Positions 55,546-64,000 are shown, numbered from the stretch's first letter. The stretch: DNA of 64,000 nucleotides from Bryobacterales bacterium (GCA_020854055.1 JADZGD010000143.1:62001-126000); one strand, 5' to 3'. The notes: generated from the sequence alone by a model not told the origin. Program-made: numbers and translations.

Positions 55546-56244
55546 ATGCCACACACCCGTCTTCATCTGGTGGGAGCGGCGCTCACCATGCTGCTTGCCT
55601 GCGGCTGTTCACGCGGCTATTTCGCTCCGGCTCCAGCGTCACACCGCCTCTTTGCCGGTGACGACAGCGCTCGCGCCGCGATATCCGGCGTCGTTATCAC
55701 CGCCCGCGCCGATGTGTGGCGCGGAGATCCGCCCGATCTGCCGTCCCGCATTACTCCAATCCGCCTGGACCTCACCAACCTCAGCACCCATCCGATTTCG
55801 TTGCGTTACCGGGATTTTCGCATTACCAGCCGCTACGGGCTGCGCAGTCAGGCGCTGCCGCCATTTCGCATCCACGTCGCCACCGGGCCGGCTGCGGCAC
55901 GCTCCATCGTTCCCGATTTCTCCTACAGCGGCTTCGCCGTCTATCCCCGCTACGATGTTTATAAGGCGGCCATTCACCCGTGGCGGGACGATTGGGGCTG
56001 GAACCGGAACTCCTACCGAGGCCTATATGCGGGCTGGGGAGATCACCTGCCGACCGCCGACATGCTTCGGCGGGCAATTCCCGAAGGCGTCCTCGAGCCG
56101 AACGGTCACATCCGGGGCTTTCTCTACTTCCAGCACGTGCCGGCTTCGGCTCGTGCCCCGGAACTCGATCAGAGCCTGGTCGACGCGGTTACTCACCATC
56201 AGTTTGCCGCCATCGAGATTCCCTTTCTGCTTCCAGCCGCGTAA
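55546..56244 (+). CDS. Lipoprotein of unknown function
   Basis: 232 residues; AGGAG lies 8 nt before the ATG. The N-terminus has a lipoprotein signal with lipobox LLACGC, so it is probably anchored in the outer or inner membrane. The mature part is beta-rich with ITPIRLDLTNLSTHPISLRYRDFRI, resembling small envelope lipoproteins with an immunoglobulin-like fold. I do not recognise a named family. Confidence 0.65.
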   Translation: MPHTRLHLVGAALTMLLACGCSRGYFAPAPASHRLFAGDDSARAAISGVVITARADVWRGDPPDLPSRITPIRLDLTNLSTHPISLRYRDFRITSRYGLRSQALPPFRIHVATGPAAARSIVPDFSYSGFAVYPRYDVYKAAIHPWRDDWGWNRNSYRGLYAGWGDHLPTADMLRRAIPEGVLEPNGHIRGFLYFQHVPASARAPELDQSLVDAVTHHQFAAIEIPFLLPAA

Positions 56245-56300
56245 TCGCGGGAGGGCGGCCGCCAGCCGGTTGGTAGAATGAAGGCGCTGGTGGTATACGC

Positions 56301-56395
56301 GGAAGGCAATCCGGGCCGGTGTCCGGCGCGGTCTTCAAAACCGTAGGGCGTCTCTTCGATTCGCCGGTGTGTTCGACTCGCACTGCCTTCCGCCA
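56301..56395 (+). tRNA. selC: tRNA-Sec (anticodon UCA)
   Basis: The 95-nt gene has an 8-bp acceptor stem (GGAAGGCA with TGCCTTCC, perfect), G discriminator and encoded CCA (56392-56395). The D stem has 6 bp with a 4-nt loop (CCGGGC CGGT GTCCGG). The anticodon arm GCGGT CTTCAAA ACCGT places UCA in the loop. There is a long extra arm with GGCG/CGCC pairing and a 5-bp T arm with TTCGACT loop. The 8+5 acceptor/T arrangement, long D stem and UCA anticodon are diagnostic of bacterial selenocysteine tRNA. No selA, selB or selD lies in the window. Confidence 0.95.
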
Positions 56396-56422
56396 TGGCT
56401 GAACTGGCCGAAGCCCACTCGA

Positions 56423-57313
56423 ATGCCATCGTCGCGCGAGCGTCTGAAGTATGACCTGCTGCTGGTTGCCGCGGCGGTGCTGTTCTCTACTGCCGGCGCC
56501 GCCATCAAGGCAACCACCATCAATAGCTGGCAGGTGGCCTCGCTGCGTTCTCTCGCCGGAGCCCTGGCGCTACTTCTGTTTTTGCCCGCAGCCCGCCGCG
56601 ACTGGTCCGTGCGGCTGGCGCCAGTCTCGATTGCTTTTGCCGCCACGCTGGTGCTGTTTGCCATCTCAACCAAACTGACCACGGCTGCCAACGCCATCTT
56701 TCTGGAATCGACGGCGCCGGTCTACATCCTGCTGCTAGGGCCGCTGTTGCTGCGGGAGAAATCACGCCTCGCCGATGTGCTCTTCATTCTGGTGATTGCC
56801 GTGGGAATGTGGCTGATCTTTTCCGGACACCAACGCAGTACCGCGCAGGCCGTTAATCCTCCCCTGGGAAACAAGCTGGCCGCTGCGGCGGGATTTACCT
56901 GGGCCTGCGCGGTCATGGGATTGCGCTGGATGGGAAAGCGCCGGCAAGGGGATGCGGGCGCGTTGGCAATGATCGTGCTCGCCAACCTGCTGGCCTGCGC
57001 CGCCACCCTCCCCATGGCGCTACCGGTGCGGCTGGGATGGACCGATTTTGCCGCTATTCTCTATCTGGGTATTTTTCAGGTAGGCCTGGCGTATGTTTGC
57101 ATGACCAGGGCCATGCCGCATGTTCGGGCCTTCGAAGCGTCGGTCCTGTTACTGGTCGAACCGGCTCTGAACCCGGTCTGGACCTGGTTGCTGCGCGGCG
57201 AACATCCCGCATTACCGGCGGTGGCCGGAGGCGGTATCATTCTGGCCGCCACGCTGGGCAAATCCTGGGCCGAACGTGGACGGCTTCTTATTGGAAACCG
57301 GCCACCTGAATGA
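56423..57313 (+). CDS. DMT-superfamily (EamA) permease
   Basis: About 296 residues from the ATG at 56423. The frame is open upstream to 56369 but that part lies inside selC, so this start is preferred although it has no strong ribosome binding site. About ten hydrophobic helices in two EamA repeats are visible (TAANAIFLESTAPVYILLLGPLLL in the first repeat, VLLLVEPALNPVWTWLLRGE in the second). Exports or imports a metabolite not identifiable here. Its end overlaps the convergent gene by 26 bp. Confidence 0.85.
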   Translation: MPSSRERLKYDLLLVAAAVLFSTAGAAIKATTINSWQVASLRSLAGALALLLFLPAARRDWSVRLAPVSIAFAATLVLFAISTKLTTAANAIFLESTAPVYILLLGPLLLREKSRLADVLFILVIAVGMWLIFSGHQRSTAQAVNPPLGNKLAAAAGFTWACAVMGLRWMGKRRQGDAGALAMIVLANLLACAATLPMALPVRLGWTDFAAILYLGIFQVGLAYVCMTRAMPHVRAFEASVLLLVEPALNPVWTWLLRGEHPALPAVAGGGIILAATLGKSWAERGRLLIGNRPPE

Positions 57314-57701
57314 CAAGTCCCTTGCCGTCGCGGTTGGTGAGCTCTTTTACGTGCAAAATTCGCTCGGTGGGAATCGAGACAAGAACCATGTTCTCACCCT
57401 GGTCGGAGTAAAGCCGGACCTCGATGTCCTCGCGCCCACCTTCCACTGCCTGAGCTTCGGATGCGCTCAGGAATCCGAGCAGGTCCACCTGGCCGTTGGT
57501 CCGTTTGTGAACCTCAAATGTCAGGTAGTTGTGTTTCCGGAATAACGGCATCGCGTCGGAACCAGCCGAATGAGTATAGCCGTATACGCCCGGTGGAATG
57601 CGGTCGATTTTCAGCCCTTCCTCCGCCTCGGTGAGAAGGCGGACCTGATTTTGCGCGCGCAGCGCCTCACGCTGCTGTTCAATGGATTGTTCTTCTGCCA
57701 T
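57288..57701 (-). CDS. Conserved-looking soluble protein, unknown function
   Basis: 137 residues with no signal peptide or membrane helix. The N-terminal part is a charged helix (EEQSIEQQREALRAQNQVRL), the rest beta-rich (GVYGYTHSAGSDAMPLFRKH). I do not recognise the family. It precedes no partner in an operon; the 135-bp region upstream (57702-57836) carries no recognisable signal. Confidence 0.6.
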   Translation of the reverse strand: MAEEQSIEQQREALRAQNQVRLLTEAEEGLKIDRIPPGVYGYTHSAGSDAMPLFRKHNYLTFEVHKRTNGQVDLLGFLSASEAQAVEGGREDIEVRLYSDQGENMVLVSIPTERILHVKELTNRDGKGLVIQVAGFQ

Positions 57702-57836
57702 TCCTGTCTCCGAATAAGATACGCCGGTGTAGACCCGGTCCCAGCCGGTGGCAGGCAGTCCCGGAGATTGGAGAGAAGAGGCTCTTCAATTCCCGCATCG
57801 CAGCGCGGCCCGCCGTCTACAACCCGAACTGCCGGC

Positions 57837-58160
57837 CTACTGCTTTGGAGGAACGTACTCGGGAGGGCGAGTCACCACGCCGGTTCCGAAGAAATACTCC
57901 TCCATCTGCTTCAGAAGGAACTCTTGTGCCTGGCTGGTGCCCAGATTCAGCCGGTACTCGTTCATGAGGATCTTCATGTGTTCCATCCAGACGCGCCAAG
58001 CCTCCTTGGACACGTTTTCATAGATCCGTTGACCCAGCGGGTGATTGTCGAAAGGTGGTTCATCCAGCCCGGGCAACTCTTTCTGAAACTTCACGCAGAA
58101 TACCATTCGCGTGTTTGATTTCTCAGGCTGAGTTGACGGGCCTCCACTTCCACAAGCCAT
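57837..58160 (-). CDS. yggX: Probable Fe(II)-trafficking/oxidative-damage-protection protein, YggX-like
   Basis: 107 residues; AAAGGAG lies 8 nt before the ATG at 58160, supporting the long start. From residue 19 it follows the YggX pattern: MVFCVKFQKELPGLDEPP, LGQRIYENVSKEAWRVWMEH, MLINE-like ILMNEYRLNL and a final LLKQMEEYFFG. YggX proteins help protect or deliver labile iron to Fe-S enzymes. An 18-residue N-terminal extension (MACGSGG...) with a second Cys is unusual for the family. Confidence 0.8.
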   Translation of the reverse strand: MACGSGGPSTQPEKSNTRMVFCVKFQKELPGLDEPPFDNHPLGQRIYENVSKEAWRVWMEHMKILMNEYRLNLGTSQAQEFLLKQMEEYFFGTGVVTRPPEYVPPKQ

Positions 58161-58275
58161 TTGGAGTCTCCTTTACATTCCCAGAAGTGTCTACTACGTA
58201 GACCTCCAGAATAGCGCAAAGGCTCACCCTAAATGTGGTGGATACGCAGCGTAAGCGGTGGGGCGCCGGCCGATA

Positions 58276-58593
58276 TCAGGACGCCGAGACCGGAAGCGTT
58301 GCCGCGCCGGGCGCTCGCGGCGCCGCTTTCCGCAGCCGGGCGCTCTCCAGGAACTCGGAGAGCTTCATGGGCATTTCCGCGCCCTTCTCCATTTGCCTTT
58401 GCACCGCCTTCTGATACCGGCGCAGAGTCTCGCGCTTTGCGCTGTCTCGCAACTGACAAGCCTCGATGTCGAGAAGAAGTTCGATTTCCCACGGGCGGAA
58501 AGTATTGCGGTTCATCGTGCCGCGTACCAGTTCCTGAACCAATTTGTTGAATTGAGCGAGAATTGCTTCGCTATCCGGTATATGCTCGAACAT
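58276..58593 (-). CDS. Small helical protein, unknown function
   Basis: 105 residues from the ATG at 58593. Mainly alpha-helical (LAQFNKLVQELVRG, EIELLLDIEACQLRDSAKRETLRRYQKAV) with a disordered Ala/Pro-rich tail; no membrane segment. Codon use matches the neighbours. Not recognised. Confidence 0.55.
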   Translation of the reverse strand: MFEHIPDSEAILAQFNKLVQELVRGTMNRNTFRPWEIELLLDIEACQLRDSAKRETLRRYQKAVQRQMEKGAEMPMKLSEFLESARLRKAAPRAPGAATLPVSAS

Positions 58594-58719
58594 ACGCACT
58601 CGATCTATCGGCAGATTTCGGAATTTGCTTAGATACTATCTTAGAGTCGATCCTCCTTGAAATCCAGTCTTTCGCGCGGCGCCTCGCGCGTCCGGCAGAG
58701 GGAGTGGCAAACTGAACTC

Positions 58720-60480
58720 ATGCGCTTGATCTTCTGTTTGGTTTTCGGCGCCGCGCTGCTAGTTGGGCAGATCCCGGCTCAGGATGCGAGAAATACCGAG
58801 ATTCCTTCCACCCATACCCATTTTCGAATGCGGCTCTACAATCAGCGGTCCGAATGGGAGACACAAAAGGCGCGGCTGCGTTTCCAGATCCTCGCATCGG
58901 CCGGCCTGCTGCCGCTGCCGGGAAAATCTCCGCTGCATCCCCAGATCTTCGGCCGCATCGAACGCCAGGGCTACAGCGTTGAAAAGGTGCTGCTCGAGAC
59001 CCTGCCCGGTTACTATCTCGGCGGCAATCTCTACCGGCCTCTTGGCCGCCGCGGCAAGTTCCCCGGAATCGTCTCTCCGCATGGCCACTGGAACCATGGA
59101 CGGCTGGAAAACACCGAAGCCTGCTCGGTTCCCGGCCGTGCCATCAACCTCGCCCGCCAGGGCTATGTAGTCTTCACCTACGACATGGTCGGCTATAACG
59201 ACACCAAGCAGACCAGTCACGGCTTCGGAGGAAAATCGGAAGACCTGTGGCGTTTTCTACCCCTCGGGCTGCAGTTGTGGAATTCCATCCGCGCCACCGA
59301 TTTTGTAGCCGCCCTTCCCGATGTCGATGAGTCACGCCTTGGCGCTACCGGCGCCTCGGGCGGCGGCACGCAAACATTTCTTCTCACCGCCGTTGACGAC
59401 CGCATCGCCGTCTCGGCACCGGTCAACATGATTTCGGCCACCATGCAGGGCGGCGATCCTTGTGAAAACATGCCTGGCTTGCGCGTGGGCACCTTCAACG
59501 TGGAAATCGGCGCCATGATGGCGCCACGGCCCATGCTAATGGTTTCTGCCACCGGCGACTGGACCCGCAACACCATGAAGGAAGAGTACCCCGAGGTCCG
59601 CACCGTCTACGATCTCTACAGCAAGCAGGCCGATCTCGAAGCCGTGCAGTTCAACTACAAGCACAACTACAACCGCGAGAGCCGCGAAGCGGTCTATCGC
59701 TTCTTCGCGAAACGGCTCAAGGGAGACCACAATAGCAGCGCCTATGCCGAGGAGCCGTTCGTGGTCGAAAAGGACGAAGATCTGCTCGCCCTTCACGACC
59801 ACCCGCTGCCGTCCAACGCCCTCACCTACGACCAGATATTCGCCGAATGGCGTGCTGCCTCCACCCGCCAGATGAACTCGATCACCAGCGCCGCCGAACT
59901 TCGCCGCGCTTTCTCGTACGGAATCGGCGTTGAATGGCCGGCAAAGCTATCCGCTAGCATCGAAGGGGAGCGCATCCTGATCAGCCGCGACGGTTTCGGT
60001 GATCACATTCCTGGTATCTTCATCCCGGGCAAGGGCGCCCCCGCGCTGCTGGTCGATCCTAAAGGCTCCGACAGCGCGCGGAAACAGGCTGCCGCCCGGC
60101 GTTACATCGAGTCCGGCCGTCCGGTGCTCATGATTGATGCCTTCCAGACAGGCGCGGCCGAGGCTCCTCGCGATCGAACAAAAAGCTACTTTCTTACCTT
60201 CAACCTGAGCGACGATGCCAACCGGGTTCAAGATGTAACCACCGCGATCGCCTTTCTCTCCCGGCGCTACCGCGGCGTGGTGGACGTTGCCGGCTTTGGC
60301 GACGCCCGGCTGTGGTGCCTCTTCGGAGCCGCGGCCGCCGAAACGGCCGTGATGGTCGTCAACGATCCTACCGATTTTAAGGGGGCCGACGAAGACTACA
60401 TCAGCCGCTTCTTCGTTCCCGGAGCCCAAAGGGCCGGCGGCCTCACAGTGGCTCGCCGCCTGGCCGGACTTCGACCCTAA
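58720..60480 (+). CDS. Exported alpha/beta hydrolase (acetyl-xylan-esterase/dienelactone-hydrolase-like)
   Basis: 586 residues from the ATG at 58720, whose product begins with a signal peptide (MRLIFCLVFGAALLVGQ). The first half is an alpha/beta hydrolase: FPGIVSPHGHWNHG oxyanion region, then nucleophile elbow GATGASGGGTQTF and a YNRESREAVYRFF segment with downstream acid/His candidates. The second half (about 380-586) is a further, more divergent hydrolase-like domain (GIFIPGKGAPALLVDPKG). Substrate unknown. Confidence 0.7.
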   Translation: MRLIFCLVFGAALLVGQIPAQDARNTEIPSTHTHFRMRLYNQRSEWETQKARLRFQILASAGLLPLPGKSPLHPQIFGRIERQGYSVEKVLLETLPGYYLGGNLYRPLGRRGKFPGIVSPHGHWNHGRLENTEACSVPGRAINLARQGYVVFTYDMVGYNDTKQTSHGFGGKSEDLWRFLPLGLQLWNSIRATDFVAALPDVDESRLGATGASGGGTQTFLLTAVDDRIAVSAPVNMISATMQGGDPCENMPGLRVGTFNVEIGAMMAPRPMLMVSATGDWTRNTMKEEYPEVRTVYDLYSKQADLEAVQFNYKHNYNRESREAVYRFFAKRLKGDHNSSAYAEEPFVVEKDEDLLALHDHPLPSNALTYDQIFAEWRAASTRQMNSITSAAELRRAFSYGIGVEWPAKLSASIEGERILISRDGFGDHIPGIFIPGKGAPALLVDPKGSDSARKQAAARRYIESGRPVLMIDAFQTGAAEAPRDRTKSYFLTFNLSDDANRVQDVTTAIAFLSRRYRGVVDVAGFGDARLWCLFGAAAAETAVMVVNDPTDFKGADEDYISRFFVPGAQRAGGLTVARRLAGLRP

Positions 60481-60543
60481 CCGGCGCGCGAAATTTCCTG
60501 GAACTTTCGTTCGGTTTCCGGTGAATACCAGTCAGGGGGAACG

Positions 60544-60780
60544 ATGACGCCACCGGAATGCGATGAAGCGCTGCCAGACCAGGCTCTGGCGGGATGCGCG
60601 GAGGCTTTCACCACCCTCTACCGGCGGCGGCGGGGACAGATATTTCGATTCGCCTGCCAGATGGGCGGCTGGATAGTGCTGCCGTTCAGGAAACTTTACT
60701 CGCCCTGCTGGACGACCGGAACGGGCCTACGGACGGATTACGGCCGCGCATGGCAAGCCGTCCTCCGCGGTATGGTTGAG
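60544..60780 (+). pseudogene. Remnant of an ECF sigma factor gene (region 2)
   Basis: From the ATG at 60544, behind AGGGGGAACG, the frame reads LPDQALAGCAEAFTTLYRRR then GQIFRFACQMGG, the canonical start of an ECF sigma factor region 2. After 60668 the sigma-like sequence continues only in another frame (LDSAAVQETLLALLDDRNG), so a frameshift is present, and the rest of the gene is missing. The original frame runs on, by chance, into the GH20 gene. GGAACTTT at 60500 could be a relic of an ECF-type promoter. Confidence 0.65.
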
Positions 60781-60783
60781 AGC

Positions 60784-62805
60784 ATGAAGACCCGTCAGAT
60801 CTTCGTTCTGCTTCCGCTTCTGCTCTCATCTCTTTTCGCCGCACCGGCCTGGATGCCGGTGCCGGCTTCGGTTGCGCCCGGTTCGGGCCGGCTGAAAGTC
60901 GATGGATCGTTTCGCGTCCTGGTTAAAGGTCAGGATGTGCGTCTTCGCAAGGCAGCCTTACGCACTATCCAGCTACTCACCAGGGAAACCGGTATCCCGT
61001 TCGACGATGAACTCGGCATCGGTGGCGCCCCGGCTACGCTCACCATTGACGCTGCCGCTCCCGGCCTGCCCATTCCAGCGCTGGAGGAAGACGAATCGTA
61101 CCACCTGGAAGTGACGCCTACTGGCGCTCGGATCGACGCGCCGACTGTCATCGGAGCCATCCGCGGCCTGGCTACGTTCGGCCAGATGGTGGAGTCGGGC
61201 CCAGACGGCTTTTTCATCGCCAGCGCGCGCGTTGAGGACCGTCCGCGTTTCCGCTGGCGCGCTTTACTGATCGACATCGCCCGCCACTGGATGCCGATGG
61301 AGGTGCTCAAACGGAACCTCGACGGCATGGCGGCGGTCAAACTGAACGTCCTCCATCTGCACATCTCCGATCACCAGGGTTTCCGCATCGAGAGCAAGCG
61401 CTTTCCGCGCCTCCAGCAGATGGGCTCCGATGGCCATTTCTACACGCAACAGCAGATGCGCGAAGTGATTGCCTACGCCCGCGATCGTGGAATTCGCGTG
61501 TTGCCGGAATTCGATATGCCCGGACACACCGGCGCCTGGTTTCCCGGCTACCCCGAACTGGCCGCCGCCGAAGGCCCTCACTCGATCGTCCGTATCTGGC
61601 ACGTGCATGACCCCTGCCTCGATCCCACCCGCGAGGAGACCTACCGTTTTCTGGACGGCTTCATCGGCGAGATGGCCGCCCTGTTTCCTGATGCCTTCTT
61701 CCACACCGGTGGCGACGAGGTCAACGGTGTTCAATGGAACGCCAACTCGCGCATCGTCGAATTCAGAAAAGCCCATGGCATGAAGGACCATGAAGCCCTT
61801 CAGGCCTATTTCAACAAACGCGTCCAGCAAATTGTCTCGCGCTACGGAAAGATCATGGTCGGTTGGGATGAGATCCTGAATCCCGATCTTCCCCGCTCCG
61901 TCGTCATCCAGTCCTGGCGCGGTCCTGAGTCGGAGCCGTTGACGGAAGTCGCCCGCAGGGGTTACCGCAGCCTTCAATCATTTGGCTACTACCTCGATGA
62001 CAATTCGACTGCCGCCCAGTATTATGCGGTCGACCCGTTACCCGCTGCCGATGCCGCCAAGCTGAGCCCGGCTGAACAGCAGAAGATCCTGGGCGGGGAG
62101 GCCTGTATGTGGTCCGAATACGTCTCGGCGGAAAACGCCGATATTCGCATTTGGCCCCGCGTTGCCGCCATCGCGGAACGTCTCTGGTCGCCGGCCCCGG
62201 TTAGCGATCCCGTTTCGATGTATGCCCGCCTCCGGATGGTGAGCCGCCGTCTTAGCCTGCTCGGGCTCACCCATCGCTCCACCCAGACACTGATGATCGA
62301 GCGCATGGCCGGGGCCGGCCCGGTAGAACCTGTGCGCACGCTAGCCGCAGTCGTCGCGCCCGGCAGCCGGGAGAGGATGCCCAAACGGCGCTACACCAAC
62401 ACCACTCCCTACAACCGCATGGTGGATACTGCCGCGCCGGAGAGCATGGAGGCCCGCCTTTTCGGCCTGGAGGTAGACGCCTTGCTCGCGGGTCGCGGCG
62501 ACCCCGCTGCAATGGAGCGCAAGCTCCTGTCCTGGCGTGGTCTTGCACGCCGGGCCCTTCCCCAGTTTGCCGGTTCCAGCCTGCTGGCCGAAACGATTCC
62601 GATGGCCGAAAGCCTCTCAGCCACGGCCGCCCTGGGCCTGGAGGCTCTCAGCTATTTCCGCGCTGGAAAGCCCGCCCCGGCGGCGTGGTATCAGGCGGCA
62701 CAGGCAACTCTCGCTCGCGCGCAAATGCAGCAGGCTGAACTACGGCTGATGATTGTGCCGCCGGTCAAAAAACTGGTGGATGCCGTAGGCCCTGCCAGCA
62801 GATAG
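60784..62805 (+). CDS. GH20 beta-N-acetylhexosaminidase, exported
   Basis: 673 residues from the ATG at 60784, which starts with a signal peptide (MKTRQIFVLLPLLLSSLFA). A GH20b-type N-terminal domain (about 40-150) precedes the catalytic barrel: RWRALLIDIARHWMP, LHISDHQGFRIE, LPEFDMPGHT and the catalytic pair HTGGDEV with Asp311 and Glu312. GGEACMWSEYV closes the active site. It removes terminal GlcNAc/GalNAc from glycans, chitin or peptidoglycan fragments. The 80-codon upstream extension in frame is the sigma-factor remnant. Confidence 0.92.
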   Translation: MKTRQIFVLLPLLLSSLFAAPAWMPVPASVAPGSGRLKVDGSFRVLVKGQDVRLRKAALRTIQLLTRETGIPFDDELGIGGAPATLTIDAAAPGLPIPALEEDESYHLEVTPTGARIDAPTVIGAIRGLATFGQMVESGPDGFFIASARVEDRPRFRWRALLIDIARHWMPMEVLKRNLDGMAAVKLNVLHLHISDHQGFRIESKRFPRLQQMGSDGHFYTQQQMREVIAYARDRGIRVLPEFDMPGHTGAWFPGYPELAAAEGPHSIVRIWHVHDPCLDPTREETYRFLDGFIGEMAALFPDAFFHTGGDEVNGVQWNANSRIVEFRKAHGMKDHEALQAYFNKRVQQIVSRYGKIMVGWDEILNPDLPRSVVIQSWRGPESEPLTEVARRGYRSLQSFGYYLDDNSTAAQYYAVDPLPAADAAKLSPAEQQKILGGEACMWSEYVSAENADIRIWPRVAAIAERLWSPAPVSDPVSMYARLRMVSRRLSLLGLTHRSTQTLMIERMAGAGPVEPVRTLAAVVAPGSRERMPKRRYTNTTPYNRMVDTAAPESMEARLFGLEVDALLAGRGDPAAMERKLLSWRGLARRALPQFAGSSLLAETIPMAESLSATAALGLEALSYFRAGKPAPAAWYQAAQATLARAQMQQAELRLMIVPPVKKLVDAVGPASR

Positions 62806-62815
62806 CCGGACAGAG

Positions 62816-63262
62816 TCAGGCGCTCCAGGACTGCGGCACGTATTCGCCGCCGCCCGCGCCCGCCGCCGCATAGGAGGCCACCGGCGCCACCGGCCGCGCC
62901 GGTACGATCCCGGCCCATGCCTGGTCGAGTGAAGCCAGTAGACCGGCAACCTCGATCAACGGCGCTTCTACCTGCTCGCGGTTGGCATCGGCCAGCCGCT
63001 GCAGCATGTAGTCGTAGAGGCGGTTCAATCGTTTCGCTATCTCGCCGCCCCGCTCGTGATCGAGCGAACTTACCAGTTCGGCCAGAATCCCGGCTGCTTT
63101 CGTGATGGCCCCGGATCGAGCCCGGATATCTCCGGCGTTCAACTGGCGTCTTGCTTCGCCAATTGATTGGATCGCCCCTTCATAGAGCATCCGAACCAGC
63201 TCGATGGGATCGGCCGCCGTAAGTTTCGATTCCAGATACGCATCACGAATATCACTCACCAT
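62816..63262 (-). CDS. fliS: Flagellar secretion chaperone FliS
   Basis: 148 residues. DAYLESKLTAADPIELVRMLYEGAIQSI and RLNRLYDYMLQRLADANRE are the FliS helices that wrap flagellin. The C-terminal Ala/Gly-rich tail is unusual. No other flagellar gene lies in the window, so fliS is separated from fliD and fliC here. Confidence 0.88.
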   Translation of the reverse strand: MVSDIRDAYLESKLTAADPIELVRMLYEGAIQSIGEARRQLNAGDIRARSGAITKAAGILAELVSSLDHERGGEIAKRLNRLYDYMLQRLADANREQVEAPLIEVAGLLASLDQAWAGIVPARPVAPVASYAAAGAGGGEYVPQSWSA

Positions 63263-63286
63263 GAAGAAACCCTTTCCCTGCGAGCC

Positions 63287-64000
63287 TTATCGGCGCGCCG
63301 AAAGGGTTCTTGATGGGGAAGTGAACGAGATCCGGAGAGTTACGAACGTGTACGGCTTCAGGGTAAACTCCACCTTATTCTTGCTTATCGGCAGAGCGCG
63401 GGAATTCTCTTCCACGCCGTTGGTCAACCAAGCCGCGCCCACCGGCAGCACCGGAGACTCAAGCGTTACCGGTCCGCCCTGGCCGCCAGTTTCCCGGATC
63501 CGTACGATAAAGCCGTTGCGGTCCTCGGCCTGTTTGAACGCCGTGATTGCCGCATGGGATGAATCGAGCCGGAAGAATCGCCCCTCCCCGGCAGGCATCC
63601 GCCGGGTGACCGCCTGCAGGCGGACATTCCCCGTGTCGTAGTGGTTAAAGGGAATCAGCGGAGACCGCGTGTCTCCGCTGAACGCCGCCAGTTGCGGCTG
63701 GGTCAGCGTGCGCCCGGTGGAGAGGTAGTAGCGGAAGGTGAAGTCGCCGCCCTGCGATGCGCGGTAGTTGGTGAACCAGTAATTATTCATCGGATAGGAG
63801 AAGACGTGTCCATTGCGCACGTCCAGGTGTCTCAGCCACAGCCCGCGATTGATATCGGTCAACGTAATCAGCGGCGAATCGGGCGTCGCCCAGGCGATGG
63901 ACAGGTCCTTGTCTCGTGCCACGACGCCATTCTGGGTGGTGAACCAGTCGCGGCACGCTCCTGGAAGCTGATCCAGGTTGGGCCGGATCCAATTGTTCTG
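63287..64000 (-). CDS. C-terminal part of a GH38-like alpha-mannosidase, cut by the window edge
   Basis: The frame is open to base 64000 without a start, giving 237 residues of the C-terminus. The segment RNGHVFSYPMNNYWFTNYRASQGG followed by TFRYYLSTG is the conserved C-terminal beta domain of GH38 alpha-mannosidases, and the ending YTFVTLRISF is also typical. The catalytic domain lies outside the window. Confidence 0.75.
   Translation of the reverse strand, partial: QNNWIRPNLDQLPGACRDWFTTQNGVVARDKDLSIAWATPDSPLITLTDINRGLWLRHLDVRNGHVFSYPMNNYWFTNYRASQGGDFTFRYYLSTGRTLTQPQLAAFSGDTRSPLIPFNHYDTGNVRLQAVTRRMPAGEGRFFRLDSSHAAITAFKQAEDRNGFIVRIRETGGQGGPVTLESPVLPVGAAWLTNGVEENSRALPISKNKVEFTLKPYTFVTLRISFTSPSRTLSARR

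Noticed and set aside
56369..56422. N-terminal extension of the DMT permease
   Set aside because: These codons lie within the selC tRNA gene; the ATG at 56423 follows the tRNA and begins the first membrane helix.
56395..56454. Short frame beginning at the CCA end of selC and ending in TGA, as a possible selenocysteine codon
   Set aside because: Only 19 codons, overlaps the tRNA, and no selenoprotein motif follows the TGA.

Overview
The window is GC-rich bacterial chromosome, densely coded on both strands. Gene content points to an acidobacterium close to the Bryobacterales/'Candidatus Solibacter' lineage: many Tat- or Sec-exported beta-propeller and glycan-acting enzymes, an YncE/phosphoesterase fusion, an FAD enzyme carrying S-layer homology repeats, a secretin with TPR and cohesin-like domains, BlaI- and MoxR-type genes, and a B12-dependent ribonucleotide reductase. 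The taxonomic placement is inferred from gene content only; no rRNA is present. I see no insertion sequence, prophage, integrase or CRISPR array.

Layout. 1-2048: the first 30 codons of a sodium/solute symporter (minus) and, divergent from it, a molybdenum hydroxylase large subunit. 2045-8727: a seven-gene minus-strand operon for a Qrc-like menaquinone/cytochrome redox complex (multihaem cytochrome, MopB-like protein, four-cluster ferredoxin, NrfD-like membrane subunit). It is bracketed by two GcvH-like proteins that lack the lipoyl lysine, and begins with a small membrane protein. 8815-8843 holds a perfect 13-bp inverted repeat. 8865-12581: three exported five- or six-bladed-propeller glycan proteins. 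12625-15261: a MgtA-type Mg2+ P-type ATPase. 15746-19769: a propeller/phosphoesterase fusion and an M20 peptidase. 19732-24837: methyltransferase, PAS histidine kinase, ClpC and a LolD-like ABC ATPase. 24914-28380: FAD/SLH protein, BlaI-type repressor, PIG-L deacetylase. 28448-34814: the MoxR / DUF58 / BatA-like / double-VWA operon. 36143-40546: nrdJ behind a pair of NrdR boxes, a strong terminator, then rmuC.

40564-50554 is a nearly gap-free minus-strand run of housekeeping genes: smpB, pepA, rlmB, ggt, a sugar isomerase, asnS, arginase, ddl and guaB. 50656-54219 encodes a secretin and two pseudopilins. The last part contains a mandelate-racemase family enzyme, a lipoprotein, the selenocysteine tRNA gene selC (56301-56395), a DMT permease, a YggX-like protein, an alpha/beta hydrolase, the decayed 5' end of an ECF sigma factor gene directly in front of a GH20 hexosaminidase, fliS, and the C-terminal part of a GH38-like alpha-mannosidase running off the window.

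The items most worth a second look are the Qrc-like operon with its two lysine-less GcvH-like proteins, the selC gene, the paired NrdR boxes 30 bp apart, the non-ATG start of ddl, and the sigma-factor remnant.
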